Positions 28,153-37,277 of a DNA stretch of 64,000 bases are shown one piece after another. The notes below the pieces were generated by a model, which worked only from the letters and a program-made list of their open reading frames with translations, was not told where the DNA came from and did not search any database. The DNA comes from Phaeobacter gallaeciensis (GTDB lineage: Bacteria > Pseudomonadota > Alphaproteobacteria > Rhodobacterales > Rhodobacteraceae). Numbering within the stretch: the stretch's first letter is position 1; every line of letters begins with the position of its first letter. The stretch spans positions 248,001-312,000 of the forward strand of contig NZ_CP015124.1 of NCBI RefSeq assembly GCF_001678945.1. The letters are read 5' to 3'. The translations under genes were made by a program, and so were the position numbers.

Positions 28153-29262
28153 GTGAAGGTTAACGGAACCCCGTACCGGTCCCTGTGGTGGGAAGAGAAT
28201 GCACAGGCTTTGCAGATCATCGACCAGCGCTGGCTGCCCTATGATTTCCGGATCGAGCAGCTTGAGACTCTGGCAGAGTACTGCGAGGCGATCACCGGCA
28301 TGCATGTGCGTGGCGCGCCGCTGATCGGCGCCACCGCAGCCTACGGCATGGCGCTGGCTGCGCGTCTGGACCCTTCGGATGGCAATCTGGACGCCGCATG
28401 GGCGGCGCTGAACGCGACACGCCCGACGGCGATCAACCTGCGCTGGGCGCTGGACCGCTGCCGCAAAGCCCTGCGCCCGCTGGTAGAGGCAGATCGCGCC
28501 GCGGCGGCCCTGCGACTGGCCCATGACATTGCCGACGAGGATGTCGAGATCAACCGCAGGATCGGCCAACACGGCCTTGAAATCATTAAAGAGATCGCCG
28601 CGAAGAAACCGGCGGGCGAGCCTGTCCGTCTGCTGACCCATTGCAATGCCGGGTGGATCGCAACCGTGGATTGGGGCACCGCCACCAGCCCGATGTATCA
28701 GGCCCATGATGCCGGTCTGGATATCCATGTCTGGGTCGATGAAACCCGTCCCCGCAACCAGGGCGCGCTGACCGCATGGGAGCTCGGCAGCCACGGTATC
28801 TCCCACAGCTATATCACCGACAATGCCGGCGGCCATCTGATGCAGCACGGACAGGTGGACATGGTGATCACCGGCACCGACCGCACCACCCGCAACGGCG
28901 ATGTCTGCAACAAAATCGGCACCTATCTAAAGGCGCTGGCAGCCCGGGACAACAACGTGCCCTTCTACGTGGCACTGCCCTCGCCGACCATCGACTGGAC
29001 GGTTTCCGACGGCGTGCGTGAGATCCCGATCGAGGAACGCGCGGGCCGCGAAGTCAGCCATGTTCAGGGCGCCCTGCCGGATGGCATGATCGGTACGGTT
29101 GAGGTCACGCCGAAAGGCAGCGGCGTCGGCAACCCCGCCTTTGACGTGACCCCCAGCCGTCTGGTCACCGGGCTGATCACCGAACGCGGTGTCTGCGATG
29201 CCAGCGCCGAGGGACTTGCCGGGCTATTCCCGGAGTTTGCAGCCTCAGGCGATCCGGCATGA
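28153..29262 (+). CDS. mtnA: Methylthioribose-1-phosphate isomerase
   Basis: 369 aa from GTG 28153, which follows AGAGG by 6 nt. MtnA isomerises 5-methylthioribose-1-phosphate, formed from methylthioadenosine, to 5-methylthioribulose-1-phosphate. The family blocks MHVRGAPLIGATAAYGMA, the catalytic Cys in LLTHCNAGWIATVDWGTA and the catalytic Asp in MVITGTDRTTRNGDVCNKIG are present. The open frame runs 74 codons further upstream, but MtnA proteins begin as here. Its stop overlaps the start of a class II aldolase gene (ATGA), which sets the next step. Confidence 0.95.
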   Translation: MKVNGTPYRSLWWEENAQALQIIDQRWLPYDFRIEQLETLAEYCEAITGMHVRGAPLIGATAAYGMALAARLDPSDGNLDAAWAALNATRPTAINLRWALDRCRKALRPLVEADRAAAALRLAHDIADEDVEINRRIGQHGLEIIKEIAAKKPAGEPVRLLTHCNAGWIATVDWGTATSPMYQAHDAGLDIHVWVDETRPRNQGALTAWELGSHGISHSYITDNAGGHLMQHGQVDMVITGTDRTTRNGDVCNKIGTYLKALAARDNNVPFYVALPSPTIDWTVSDGVREIPIEERAGREVSHVQGALPDGMIGTVEVTPKGSGVGNPAFDVTPSRLVTGLITERGVCDASAEGLAGLFPEFAASGDPA

Positions 29263-29924
29263 GCGCGGGTTCCTACGCCGACACGCCCGAGCTGCGGCAG
29301 GCCATAATCGACGCCTGCCTGTCGATGGAGCGCCAGCAGATCAATCAGGGCACCTCGGGCAATATCTCGGTGCGGGTTGGGGACCAGATGCTGATCACCC
29401 CTTCGGGCGTGGATTACGCCCGAATGACGCCGGAGATGATCGTTGCCATGCCGCTGGACGACGGCGCCCCGGAGCCCGGACAAATGAAGCCTTCCTCGGA
29501 ATGGCGGTTCCACCGGGATATCCTGCGCGACAAGCCTGCCGTTCACGCGGTAGTCCACGCGCATCCGGTCAATTGCACCGCGCTGGCGATGAACCGGACC
29601 GAGATCCCAGCCTGCCACTACATGATCGGCGCCTTTGGTGGTGATATGGTTCCGGTGGCAGATTACGCCCTGTTCGGCACTGCAGACCTGTCAGACAATG
29701 TTCTGAAATCGCTAAAAAATCGGGCAGCCTGCCTAATGGCCAATCATGGTGCGGTCGTCATCGCGGACACGTTAAACCGGGCGCTGTGGCGCATGGTGGA
29801 GCTGGAAACACTGGCCAAAGGCTACGTCACCAGCCTGACCTTCGGACAGCCCCATATTTTGAACGGCGATGAAATGGCCAAGGTCATGGAGGCCTTTGCT
29901 GATTACGGTCTCAAAGATATCTGA
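29259..29924 (+). CDS. Class II aldolase, probable 5-methylthioribulose-1-phosphate aldolase
   Basis: 221 aa. Phosphate-binding GTSGNISVR (31-39) and ITPSG, the acid/base Glu81 in KPSSEWRFH, and zinc ligands His100, His102 (HAHP) and His163 (ANHG) define a class II aldolase/adducin-family enzyme. The fold is shared by fuculose-phosphate aldolase and by MtnB dehydratase. The pairing with mtnA and its fuculose-aldolase-like motifs fit the aldolase of the DHAP shunt, which splits methylthioribulose-1-phosphate into DHAP and methylthioacetaldehyde. MtnB remains possible, but no other methionine-salvage gene (mtnC, mtnD, mtnE) is nearby. Confidence 0.75.
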   Translation: MSAGSYADTPELRQAIIDACLSMERQQINQGTSGNISVRVGDQMLITPSGVDYARMTPEMIVAMPLDDGAPEPGQMKPSSEWRFHRDILRDKPAVHAVVHAHPVNCTALAMNRTEIPACHYMIGAFGGDMVPVADYALFGTADLSDNVLKSLKNRAACLMANHGAVVIADTLNRALWRMVELETLAKGYVTSLTFGQPHILNGDEMAKVMEAFADYGLKDI

Positions 29925-29934
29925 GAGATGACCC

Positions 29935-29958
29935 AAAGCCGTCGCGGTCGGCTTTTCC
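29935..29958 (+). terminator. Terminator after the mtnA-aldolase operon
   Basis: AAAGCCG and CGGCTTT form a 7-bp stem with a 7-nt loop and a T-rich tail (TTTTCC), 11 bp after the aldolase stop. Confidence 0.6.
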
Positions 29959-30042
29959 TCTGGACATTTGCGACGTGTGACGGAAGGCTGCCGGTTATTG
30001 AATCCAATATTCACCTAAATTCTCTGACCCGAAGGACCCTTC

Positions 30043-31104
30043 ATGACTGCCCCCCTCATCTTTGACGGCCACAACGATCTTCTGCTGCGCATTCATAGCG
30101 GAGCAGTCTCCGCCGGTCCTGATGGGTTTCTGGGCAGTGGCGGAAACCAGATCGATATGGAAAAGGCCCGGGCGGGCGGTTTCGGCGGCGGTTTCTTTGC
30201 CATCTATGTTCCAAACGAGAACACATCTCTGGATGAAACCGAGATGGACAAACCCGCCTATGATCTGCCCCTGCCAGAAATGGTCGATTGGCCCGCAGCC
30301 AGCCGGGTCGCCCTGTCGCAGGCCTCCATCCTGATCAAGCTTGAGCGGGAAGGCGCGCTGGCCATCTGCCGCAGCACCGATGAGATCCGCGCTGCCATGG
30401 CAGAAGGCAAGCTGGCCGCCGTGATGCATATGGAAGGCGCCGAGGCCATCGACCCCGATTTCCACATGCTGGACGTTCTTTATGCCGCTGGTCTGCGATC
30501 GCTTGGGCCGGTGTGGAGCCGGGAGACCATCTTTGGCCACGGCGTGCCGTTCCGATACCCGTCAACCGGGGACACCGGGCCGGGACTGACGGCAGACGGA
30601 ATCCGTTTGATCAGGAAATGCAATGACTTGCGGGTCCTTGTTGATCTTTCCCACCTGAACGAGGCGGGGTTCTGGGACGTCGCAAAACACAGCGACGCTC
30701 CGCTGGTTGCCACCCATTCCAATGCCCACGCCATCAGCCCGCACAGCCGCAACCTGACCGACCGGCAGCTGCACGCGATCCGCGATAGCGACGGCATGGT
30801 GGGCCTCAATTTCGCTGTGGCCTTTCTGCGCGAAGACGGGCAGATGGATGAAAACACACCTATTGACCAGATGATCAAACAACTTGACTATCTGATGGAA
30901 CAGCTGGGCGAAGATCGGGTCGGACTTGGGTCTGACTTCGACGGCGCCACTGTTCCGGCCAAGATCAGCACGATCGCCGGTCTGCCGCATCTGCGCAGCG
31001 CCATGCAGGCGCGGGGCTATGATGCGGAGCTGATAACGAAACTCTGTCACGGCAACTGGATGCGGGTCCTCGACAAGACTTGGGGCCACACCAGCGCCGC
31101 CTGA
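30043..31104 (+). CDS. Membrane (renal-type) dipeptidase
   Basis: 353 aa, a zinc amidohydrolase-fold peptidase of family M19. Ligand motifs are in place: FDGHNDLL (His and Asp, residues 4-11), the bridging Glu in HMEGAEAID, His in VATHSNAHAISPHSRN, and GLGSDFDGA. There is no signal peptide, so it should act in the cytoplasm. M19 enzymes cleave dipeptides, including ones with a D-residue at the C-terminal side, and some open beta-lactams. AAGGA precedes the ATG. The stop is 53 bp before a peptide-binding protein gene, so imported peptides are the likely substrate. Confidence 0.88.
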   Translation: MTAPLIFDGHNDLLLRIHSGAVSAGPDGFLGSGGNQIDMEKARAGGFGGGFFAIYVPNENTSLDETEMDKPAYDLPLPEMVDWPAASRVALSQASILIKLEREGALAICRSTDEIRAAMAEGKLAAVMHMEGAEAIDPDFHMLDVLYAAGLRSLGPVWSRETIFGHGVPFRYPSTGDTGPGLTADGIRLIRKCNDLRVLVDLSHLNEAGFWDVAKHSDAPLVATHSNAHAISPHSRNLTDRQLHAIRDSDGMVGLNFAVAFLREDGQMDENTPIDQMIKQLDYLMEQLGEDRVGLGSDFDGATVPAKISTIAGLPHLRSAMQARGYDAELITKLCHGNWMRVLDKTWGHTSAA

Positions 31105-31157
31105 CTGGGCCGCCGCAAGGCAAAACAAAAAACCTAATAAAAACAGGGAGTTTACAA

Positions 31158-32753
31158 ATGACAATTATGACACGTCTGATGGGCACGGCCGCGCTTGGCC
31201 TGGCTTTGGGTCTGACCACCCTGCCCGCCGTGGCAGCAACACCCGACAATATGCTGGTGATCGCCAACCGGATCGACGACATAACCACGCTGGACCCGGC
31301 GCAAAGCTTTGAATTCGCGGGCTCCGATGTGCTGCGCAATGTCTATGGCAAGCTGGTGAACTTCGACCCCGAGAACCTGGATGCAGGATATCAGCCCGAT
31401 CTGGCCGAAAGCTGGACCGTTTCCGAGGATGGCCGCACCATCACCTTCACCATGCGCGAAGGTGTGAAATTCCAGTCCGGAAACCCGGTCCGCGCCGAAG
31501 ACGTGGCTTTCTCGCTGAAGCGCGTCGTCCTCTTGGACAAGACCCCGTCCTTCATCATCACCCAGTTCGGTTTTACCCCAGAGAATATCGACGAAACGAT
31601 CAAGGTGGACGGCAACACCGTCTCCATCACCACTGACAAGCGCTACGCGACCTCCTTTGTGCTGAACTGTCTGACCGCAACCATCGGCGCCATCGTTGAC
31701 GAGAAAACCGTCATGGCCAACGAGGTCGACGGCGATATGGGCAACACCTGGCTGGCGACCAACTCTGCCGGCTCCGGCCCCTACACCCTGACCAGCTGGA
31801 AACCGAAGGAAAGCGTCACCCTGACCGCGAACCCCGATTTTTACGGCGGTGAACCGGCGATGAAGCGGGTGATCGTCCGCCACGTGCAGGAAAGCGCCAC
31901 CCAGCGCCTGATGCTGGAACGCGGTGACATCGACGTGGCCCGCAACCTGAACCCCTCGGATGTCGAAGGCGTACGCGCCGCGGATGGTGTTGAAATCCTC
32001 GAAGAGATGCGCGGCCGTCTGATGTATATCTCGATGAACCAGAAGCACCCGGAGCTGTCCAAGCCCGAAGTCCGTCAGGCGCTGAAATACCTGATCGACT
32101 ATAAAGGCATGGAAAGCAGCTTCCTGAAGGGCGCCTATGTGGTGCATCAGAACTTCCTGCCGAAAACCTATCTTGGTTCGGTCAACGAAAACCCCTTCTC
32201 GATGAACCTCGACAAGGCCAAGGAACTGCTGGCCGAGGCGGGCGTCGATGGCATGGAGCTGACCGTGGGCGTGCGCGAAGCGCAGGAACGTCTGGAAATC
32301 GGCCAATCGCTGCAGAATACCTTTGCGCAGGCCGGGATCACGCTGAACCTCGAAGTCGGCACCGGCAAACAGGTGCTGGGCAAGTACCGCGCGCGCGAGC
32401 TGGACATCTACCTGGGCGCATGGGGCCCGGACTATCCCGACCCCCATACCAATGCAGGCACCTTTGCCTACAACCCGGACAATTCGGATGAGGCAAACGC
32501 CACCGGTCTTCTGGCCTGGCGTAACGCCTGGGATACCGCCGGTCTGACCGAGAAAACGGCTGCCGCCGTGGTCGAAGGCGATACCGAGAAACGCGCCGAG
32601 ATGTATCACGAGATCCAGGCCGAGTTCCGCGACAAGTCGCCCTTTGCGGTGATGTTCCAAAAGGTGGAGCAAGCCGGTGTGGCCGAGAACGTCGAAGGTC
32701 TCAGCCTTGGCGGCGCCATCACCGCGGTGTCCTACTGGTCCGTGACCAAGTAA
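31158..32753 (+). CDS. ABC transporter peptide-binding protein (family 5)
   Basis: 531 aa with a signal peptide (MTIMTRLMGTAALGLALGL..., cleavage after AVA near residue 29). The family 5 pattern is seen in AESWTVSEDGRTITFTMREG, the usual entry region of DppA/OppA-type receptors, and in YLGAWGPDYPDPH later on. It delivers peptides or similar amide-bearing solutes to the two permeases encoded immediately downstream. The ATG at 31158 follows GGGAG by 8 nt; the longer frame to 31080 overlaps the dipeptidase. Its stop codon is followed directly by the next gene's ATG. Confidence 0.92.
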   Translation: MTIMTRLMGTAALGLALGLTTLPAVAATPDNMLVIANRIDDITTLDPAQSFEFAGSDVLRNVYGKLVNFDPENLDAGYQPDLAESWTVSEDGRTITFTMREGVKFQSGNPVRAEDVAFSLKRVVLLDKTPSFIITQFGFTPENIDETIKVDGNTVSITTDKRYATSFVLNCLTATIGAIVDEKTVMANEVDGDMGNTWLATNSAGSGPYTLTSWKPKESVTLTANPDFYGGEPAMKRVIVRHVQESATQRLMLERGDIDVARNLNPSDVEGVRAADGVEILEEMRGRLMYISMNQKHPELSKPEVRQALKYLIDYKGMESSFLKGAYVVHQNFLPKTYLGSVNENPFSMNLDKAKELLAEAGVDGMELTVGVREAQERLEIGQSLQNTFAQAGITLNLEVGTGKQVLGKYRARELDIYLGAWGPDYPDPHTNAGTFAYNPDNSDEANATGLLAWRNAWDTAGLTEKTAAAVVEGDTEKRAEMYHEIQAEFRDKSPFAVMFQKVEQAGVAENVEGLSLGGAITAVSYWSVTK

Positions 32754-33812
32754 ATGACCACGTCGAACACCTATGTGAAGAGGCAGCCTCGGCTGCCTCT
32801 TCCGGCATGGCTGCGGGGCGTGCTGGTCACCCTTCTGTCCATTTCCATCACCATGCTAGGGCTATTGTTCGTGACCTTTGTTATTGGTCGCGTTATGCCC
32901 ATCGATCCGGTTCTTGCGGTGGTCGGCGAACGCGCCACCGAGGCGCAATACGATGCCGTCTTTATTGAACTTGGGCTGGATAAGCCCCTGATCGTACAGT
33001 TTTTCTACTATGTTTCCGATGTGTTGCGCGGCGACTTCGGGACATCGCTGTTGACCGCACGGCCCGTTGCCGATGATATCGTCCGCGTCTTTCCGGCGAC
33101 TTTCGAACTCGCGACGATCGGCATTCTCTTTGGCTGCCTTCTGGGCGTGCCGCTGGGCGTCGTGGCCGCGGTGAAACGCGGCAGCTGGATCGACCAGATC
33201 GCCCGGGTTGTGGCGCTTGTGGGCTATTCGATGCCGATCTTCTGGCTCGGCCTGATGGGCCTGTTGCTGTTCTACGGCATTCTGGGTTGGGTCGGCGGAC
33301 CCGGGCGTCAGGGCATCTTCTACGAAGACATGATCCCCGTCGTCACTGGCATGATCCTCTTGGATTCTGTTCTTGCCGGGGACTGGGGCGCCTTCTGGGA
33401 TGCCTTTTCCCATATCGTTCTGCCTGCCTCGATCCTGGGTTACTACAGCCTTGCCTATATCAGCCGCATGACGCGCTCCTTCATGCTGGAGCAGCTGTCG
33501 GCAGAATATGTCACCACCGCCCGCGTCAAAGGCATGAGCGAATGGGCCGTGGTCTGGCACCACGCCTTCCGCAACATCCGGGTGCAGCTGATCACGGTGA
33601 TCGCGCTGAGCTATGCCAACCTGCTTGAAGGGTCGGTGCTGACCGAGATCATCTTCTCCTGGCCGGGGATTGGCAGCTATATCACCACCGCGCTGCTGTC
33701 TGCGGATATGAACGCCGTTCTGGGCGGAACCGTCGTGGTGGGCCTCGTGTTCATCTGCCTGAACGTGTTTTCCGACCTTCTCTACAAAGTCTTTGATCCG
33801 AGGTCCAAATGA
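32754..33812 (+). CDS. Peptide ABC transporter permease, DppB type
   Basis: 352 aa, about six membrane helices. A first helix near residues 22-44 and a periplasmic part with LVQFFYYVSDVLRGDFGTSL-like features precede the EAA coupling motif region YVTTARVKGMSEWAVVWHHA near residue 245. Length and order match the first permease of dipeptide/oligopeptide importers. The ATG abuts the stop of the binding-protein gene (TAAATG), and the end overlaps the next gene by 4 bp. Confidence 0.93.
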   Translation: MTTSNTYVKRQPRLPLPAWLRGVLVTLLSISITMLGLLFVTFVIGRVMPIDPVLAVVGERATEAQYDAVFIELGLDKPLIVQFFYYVSDVLRGDFGTSLLTARPVADDIVRVFPATFELATIGILFGCLLGVPLGVVAAVKRGSWIDQIARVVALVGYSMPIFWLGLMGLLLFYGILGWVGGPGRQGIFYEDMIPVVTGMILLDSVLAGDWGAFWDAFSHIVLPASILGYYSLAYISRMTRSFMLEQLSAEYVTTARVKGMSEWAVVWHHAFRNIRVQLITVIALSYANLLEGSVLTEIIFSWPGIGSYITTALLSADMNAVLGGTVVVGLVFICLNVFSDLLYKVFDPRSK

Positions 33813-34726
33813 GCAGTCAAACCGGAACGCTGCGCGACTGGCTTCTGTCAGATACGCCAACCTCGCGTCGGCAGGCCCGCTGGGCCGCCGTATACAAAGG
33901 CTGGCTGACGCTGAAATCCAACCATATGGCCATGGCGGGCCTTGCCATTATCGTAGCCCTGATCGCGCTGGCGATCTTTGCGCCGCTCATCGCCCCGCAT
34001 GATCCTTTCGTTCAGGATCTTGGCAACCGCCTGCAACCGCTGGGCAGCGAGGGGCACCTTCTGGGGACGGATTCCCTTGGCCGCGATATCCTCAGCCGGT
34101 TGATCTGGGGCGCCCGGATCACCCTTTATATCGTTGCGCTGGTGGCGCTGATCGCGCCCATCGCCGGGCTTCTGGTGGGCACCGTGTCGGGCTATGCCGG
34201 GGGCTGGGTCGATGTGATCCTGATGCGGATTACCGATATCTTCCTCGCCTTTCCCCGTCTGGTTCTGGCGCTGGCCTTTGTCGCCGCGCTGGGTGCGGGC
34301 ATCGAAAACGCCGTGCTCGCCATCAGCCTCACCGCCTGGCCGCCCTATGCACGTATGGCGCGCGCAGAGACGCTGACGATCCGCTCCTCGGATTATATCA
34401 GCGCCATTCGTCTGCAAGGCGCAGGCCCCTTGCGGATCATCATCAAACACATCTGGCCGCTGTGTATTTCTTCGCTGATCGTGCGGGTGACACTGGATAT
34501 GGCCGGGATCATCCTGGCCGCTGCCGGCCTTGGCTTTCTTGGCCTTGGCGCACAGCCGCCCAGCCCGGAATGGGGCGCGATGATCTCCGAAGGGCGCCGG
34601 TTCATTCTGGATCACTGGTGGGTTGCCACCATGCCCGGCCTTGCCATTTTCACCGTCTCGCTTGCCTTCAACCTTCTGGGTGATGGCCTGCGCGATGTAC
34701 TCGACCCAAAGGACAGCGCCTCATGA
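33809..34726 (+). CDS. Peptide ABC transporter permease, DppC type
   Basis: 305 aa, with the N-terminal cytoplasmic stretch typical of the second permease (W-x-x-L-K-S-N before the first helix), then HLLGTDSLGRDILSRLIWGA, a hallmark of DppC/OppC, and a later EAA-like region DYISAIRLQGAGPLRII. It pairs with the DppB-type subunit to form the membrane channel. ATGA overlaps at both ends indicate tight co-translation. Confidence 0.93.
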   Translation: MSSQTGTLRDWLLSDTPTSRRQARWAAVYKGWLTLKSNHMAMAGLAIIVALIALAIFAPLIAPHDPFVQDLGNRLQPLGSEGHLLGTDSLGRDILSRLIWGARITLYIVALVALIAPIAGLLVGTVSGYAGGWVDVILMRITDIFLAFPRLVLALAFVAALGAGIENAVLAISLTAWPPYARMARAETLTIRSSDYISAIRLQGAGPLRIIIKHIWPLCISSLIVRVTLDMAGIILAAAGLGFLGLGAQPPSPEWGAMISEGRRFILDHWWVATMPGLAIFTVSLAFNLLGDGLRDVLDPKDSAS

Positions 34727-35580
34727 GCACGCTTCTGGATGTAAAGAACCTCTGGGTGAAATTCCCCACCCGCAACGGCGTGGTCGAAGCGGTGCGCGGT
34801 ATCTCCTTCTCGCTGGGCAAGGAAAGGCTTGGCATCGTTGGCGAAAGCGGCTCTGGCAAGTCCATGACCGGCCGCGCCATCCTGCGCCTGATCCGTCCGC
34901 CCGGGATCATCGAGGCCGACCATATTTCCCTTCATGGTCAGAACCTTATGGATCTGAGCGAAAGCAAGATGCGCGCAGTGCGCGGGCAGAAAATCTCGAT
35001 GGTGATGCAGGACCCCAAGTTCTCGCTGAACCCGGTGATGACGATCGGCGATCAGATCATCGAGGCCCACCGTCTGCACGCGAAATCCTCGCGCAGCGAG
35101 GCGCGCAAGAAGGCCATCGAGATGCTCGAGGCGGTGTCGATCCGCGATCCCGAACGGGTGATGAAAGCCTACCCGCACGAGATGTCCGGCGGCATGGGGC
35201 AGCGCATCATGATCGCCATGATGCTGATCCCGAACCCGGAAATCCTGATCGCGGATGAGCCGACCTCGGCGCTCGACGTCTCGGTTCAGGGGCAGGTCCT
35301 GTCAATCATGGACAAGCTGGTGAAGGACCGCGGCATGGGGCTGATCTTCATCAGCCACGATCTGAACCTCGTTTCGCAATTCTGCGACCGGGTGTTGATC
35401 ATGTATGCCGGGCGCATTGTCGAGGTCTGCGAAGCTGACAAGCTGCACGAGGCGCAGCACCCCTATACCCGGGGGCTGCTCGGCTCCCTGCCCCGGTTCG
35501 ATGCGCCCCGCGCGCGGCTGGACGTGTTGCAACGGGATCCCGCCTGGCGCGATGCCCCCAGCGTGGAGGCCCGCACATGA
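34723..35580 (+). CDS. Peptide ABC transporter ATPase, DppD type
   Basis: 285 aa. Walker [15 protein letters not shown]-loop [13 protein letters not shown], signature [13 protein letters not shown], Walker [14 protein letters not shown] and the switch His in [10 protein letters not shown] are all intact. The C-terminal oligopeptide-transporter extension ([13 protein letters not shown]) is present, but the last cysteine-rich segment that binds an iron-sulfur cluster in some DppD proteins is absent. It acts with the DppF-type ATPase encoded next, overlapping by ATGA. Confidence 0.93.
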   Translation: MSTLLDVKNLWVKFPTRNGVVEAVRGISFSLGKERLGIVGESGSGKSMTGRAILRLIRPPGIIEADHISLHGQNLMDLSESKMRAVRGQKISMVMQDPKFSLNPVMTIGDQIIEAHRLHAKSSRSEARKKAIEMLEAVSIRDPERVMKAYPHEMSGGMGQRIMIAMMLIPNPEILIADEPTSALDVSVQGQVLSIMDKLVKDRGMGLIFISHDLNLVSQFCDRVLIMYAGRIVEVCEADKLHEAQHPYTRGLLGSLPRFDAPRARLDVLQRDPAWRDAPSVEART

Positions 35581-36347
35581 GCACCCCTTCCAAAGACATC
35601 GCGCTGAAGATTGAGGACCTGAACGTTTATTTCGGCGATCACCACGACCTGTTTCAGGCGGTCAAATCCGCCAGTTTCACCGTTGAAAAGGGCGCCAGTT
35701 TCGGCCTTGTCGGCGAAAGCGGGTCGGGCAAATCAACCATCCTGAAGGCGCTGACCGGTCTTGCTCCGCAGTGGGAAGGACATATGCATGTCGCCGGGCA
35801 GGACCTGGGACGTAAACGCGACCGGACCTTCTATCGGACCGTGCAGATGGTGTTTCAGGACCCCTATGCCTCTTTGCATCCGCGCCAATCGGTGGATCAG
35901 GTTCTGTCGGAAACCCTGCACCTGCACGGGTTCAGGGATATCGACGACCGGGTGGATCAATTGTTGCGGGATGTGGGTCTTGGCCCGGCCTTCCGCTTTC
36001 GCTATCCGCACCAGCTGTCCGGTGGTCAGCGCCAGCGTGTGGCGATTGCTCGCGCCCTGGCGCCAGAGCCGCAGATCCTGCTTCTGGATGAGCCGACCTC
36101 GGCGCTGGATGTGTCGGTTCAGGCGGAAATCCTGAACCTTCTGAGTGACTTGCGCAAGGAACATCACCTAACCTACATCATGGTCTCTCATGATCTGGCG
36201 GTGGTGGCTCATATGTGTGACAGGGCCGCGGTGATGCAAAACGGCGAAATCGTCGAGATCCTCAGCATCGACGACATGCGCAACGACCGCTCCAGTCACG
36301 ACTATACGCGCCACTTGCTGGCGGCCTCAGCCAACCGGGTGGCCTGA
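35577..36347 (+). CDS. Peptide ABC transporter ATPase, DppF type
   Basis: 256 aa, the second ATPase. Walker [28 protein letters not shown] with the Q-loop, signature LSGGQRQRVAIARA, Walker [14 protein letters not shown] and switch His in MVSHDLAVV. It is shorter than E. coli DppF because the C-terminal extension ends soon after the HDYTRHLL motif. Five base pairs separate it from the metallo-hydrolase gene that ends the operon. Confidence 0.92.
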   Translation: MSTPSKDIALKIEDLNVYFGDHHDLFQAVKSASFTVEKGASFGLVGESGSGKSTILKALTGLAPQWEGHMHVAGQDLGRKRDRTFYRTVQMVFQDPYASLHPRQSVDQVLSETLHLHGFRDIDDRVDQLLRDVGLGPAFRFRYPHQLSGGQRQRVAIARALAPEPQILLLDEPTSALDVSVQAEILNLLSDLRKEHHLTYIMVSHDLAVVAHMCDRAAVMQNGEIVEILSIDDMRNDRSSHDYTRHLLAASANRVA

Positions 36348-36352
36348 CGACC

Positions 36353-37138
36353 ATGGCGGAAATCGGAACTGTTGAACCCATCGCACAGGGCGGCCTGCTG
36401 AACGGCCGCCCTGTGCGGCTGTATGTGCTCGATTTCGGGCTGTTTCGGGTCCATTCAAACGGGCGCAAGATCGGCATCTGTGGCTATCTGATCCAGACAG
36501 ATGCGGGCGAGAACGTGCTGATCGATTCTGGGTTTCCCGCCAAATACGCCACGGATCCTGCGCAGGCGAGCGAGGAGGATCGGCTTTATGAGTTTGGCGA
36601 CGTGCTTGATTGCCAGCCGCACCACCTGCCCGCCGCGCAGCTGGCCCTCGCCGACGTGCAGCCCAAGGACATTGACCTCTTCGTGCTGACCCACACTCAT
36701 ATCGACCATATCGGCGGCATCGCTGATTTCCCGCAGGCGCCGATGGTGATTTCGAAACGAGAACGGGATCTGCCGCAACCGCTTTACTGGGGCAACCAAC
36801 GCCCGCTGGACTGGCCGGACCGCCGCTACCTTACGCTGACCGAAGATACCGAGGTCGGACCGGGCTTTGAGCTGCTGATGGCGCCCGGCCATGCACCGGG
36901 ACAAATCGCGGCGCTGCTGTCTCTGCCGGAGAGCGGCGATGTACTCTTGACCTCGGATGCGATTTCCCGCCCGGCCGAGGTTGATGAAGGCTTTGATACC
37001 GCACCTGATCCGCAGCTGGCCACGCAAAGCGCCCGTCGCCTGCTGGACCTTGCCACAGCGCGCGATGCGATGGTGATTTATGGTCATTGCCCGACCCAAT
37101 GGCCCGGCCTGAAAAAGGCGCCGGATTACTTTGCCTGA
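36353..37138 (+). CDS. Metallo-beta-lactamase-fold hydrolase resembling N-acyl homoserine lactonases
   Basis: 261 aa. The dinuclear zinc motif is complete: HTHIDH (with the second-metal Asp and His), His in MAPGHAPGQ, the bridging Asp in LLTSDAI and His in VIYGHCPTQ. The spacing and the N-terminal YVLDFGLFRV strand are like the AiiA/AttM lactonase branch, which opens the lactone ring of quorum-sensing signals, but this branch also has amide and ester hydrolases. It sits 5 bp after the peptide ABC operon, so its substrate is plausibly something that transporter brings in. No signal peptide is visible. Confidence 0.78.
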   Translation: MAEIGTVEPIAQGGLLNGRPVRLYVLDFGLFRVHSNGRKIGICGYLIQTDAGENVLIDSGFPAKYATDPAQASEEDRLYEFGDVLDCQPHHLPAAQLALADVQPKDIDLFVLTHTHIDHIGGIADFPQAPMVISKRERDLPQPLYWGNQRPLDWPDRRYLTLTEDTEVGPGFELLMAPGHAPGQIAALLSLPESGDVLLTSDAISRPAEVDEGFDTAPDPQLATQSARRLLDLATARDAMVIYGHCPTQWPGLKKAPDYFA

Positions 37139-37277
37139 CGGCGATTTTCACGCACGCAAAACATCGCACACGGGCTGCTGAAAAATTGGACACCCCGCGC
37201 AGAGCGCGCCTGTTTTCCGGGCCTGCCAATCTGGATAGGCTTGGCCTTGCAGGCTGCAACATGTTTGACTGCCTGTC

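Noticed and set aside
31152-32672. 506-codon minus-strand frame
   Set aside because: Shadow of the peptide-binding protein gene; no signal, motif or binding site.
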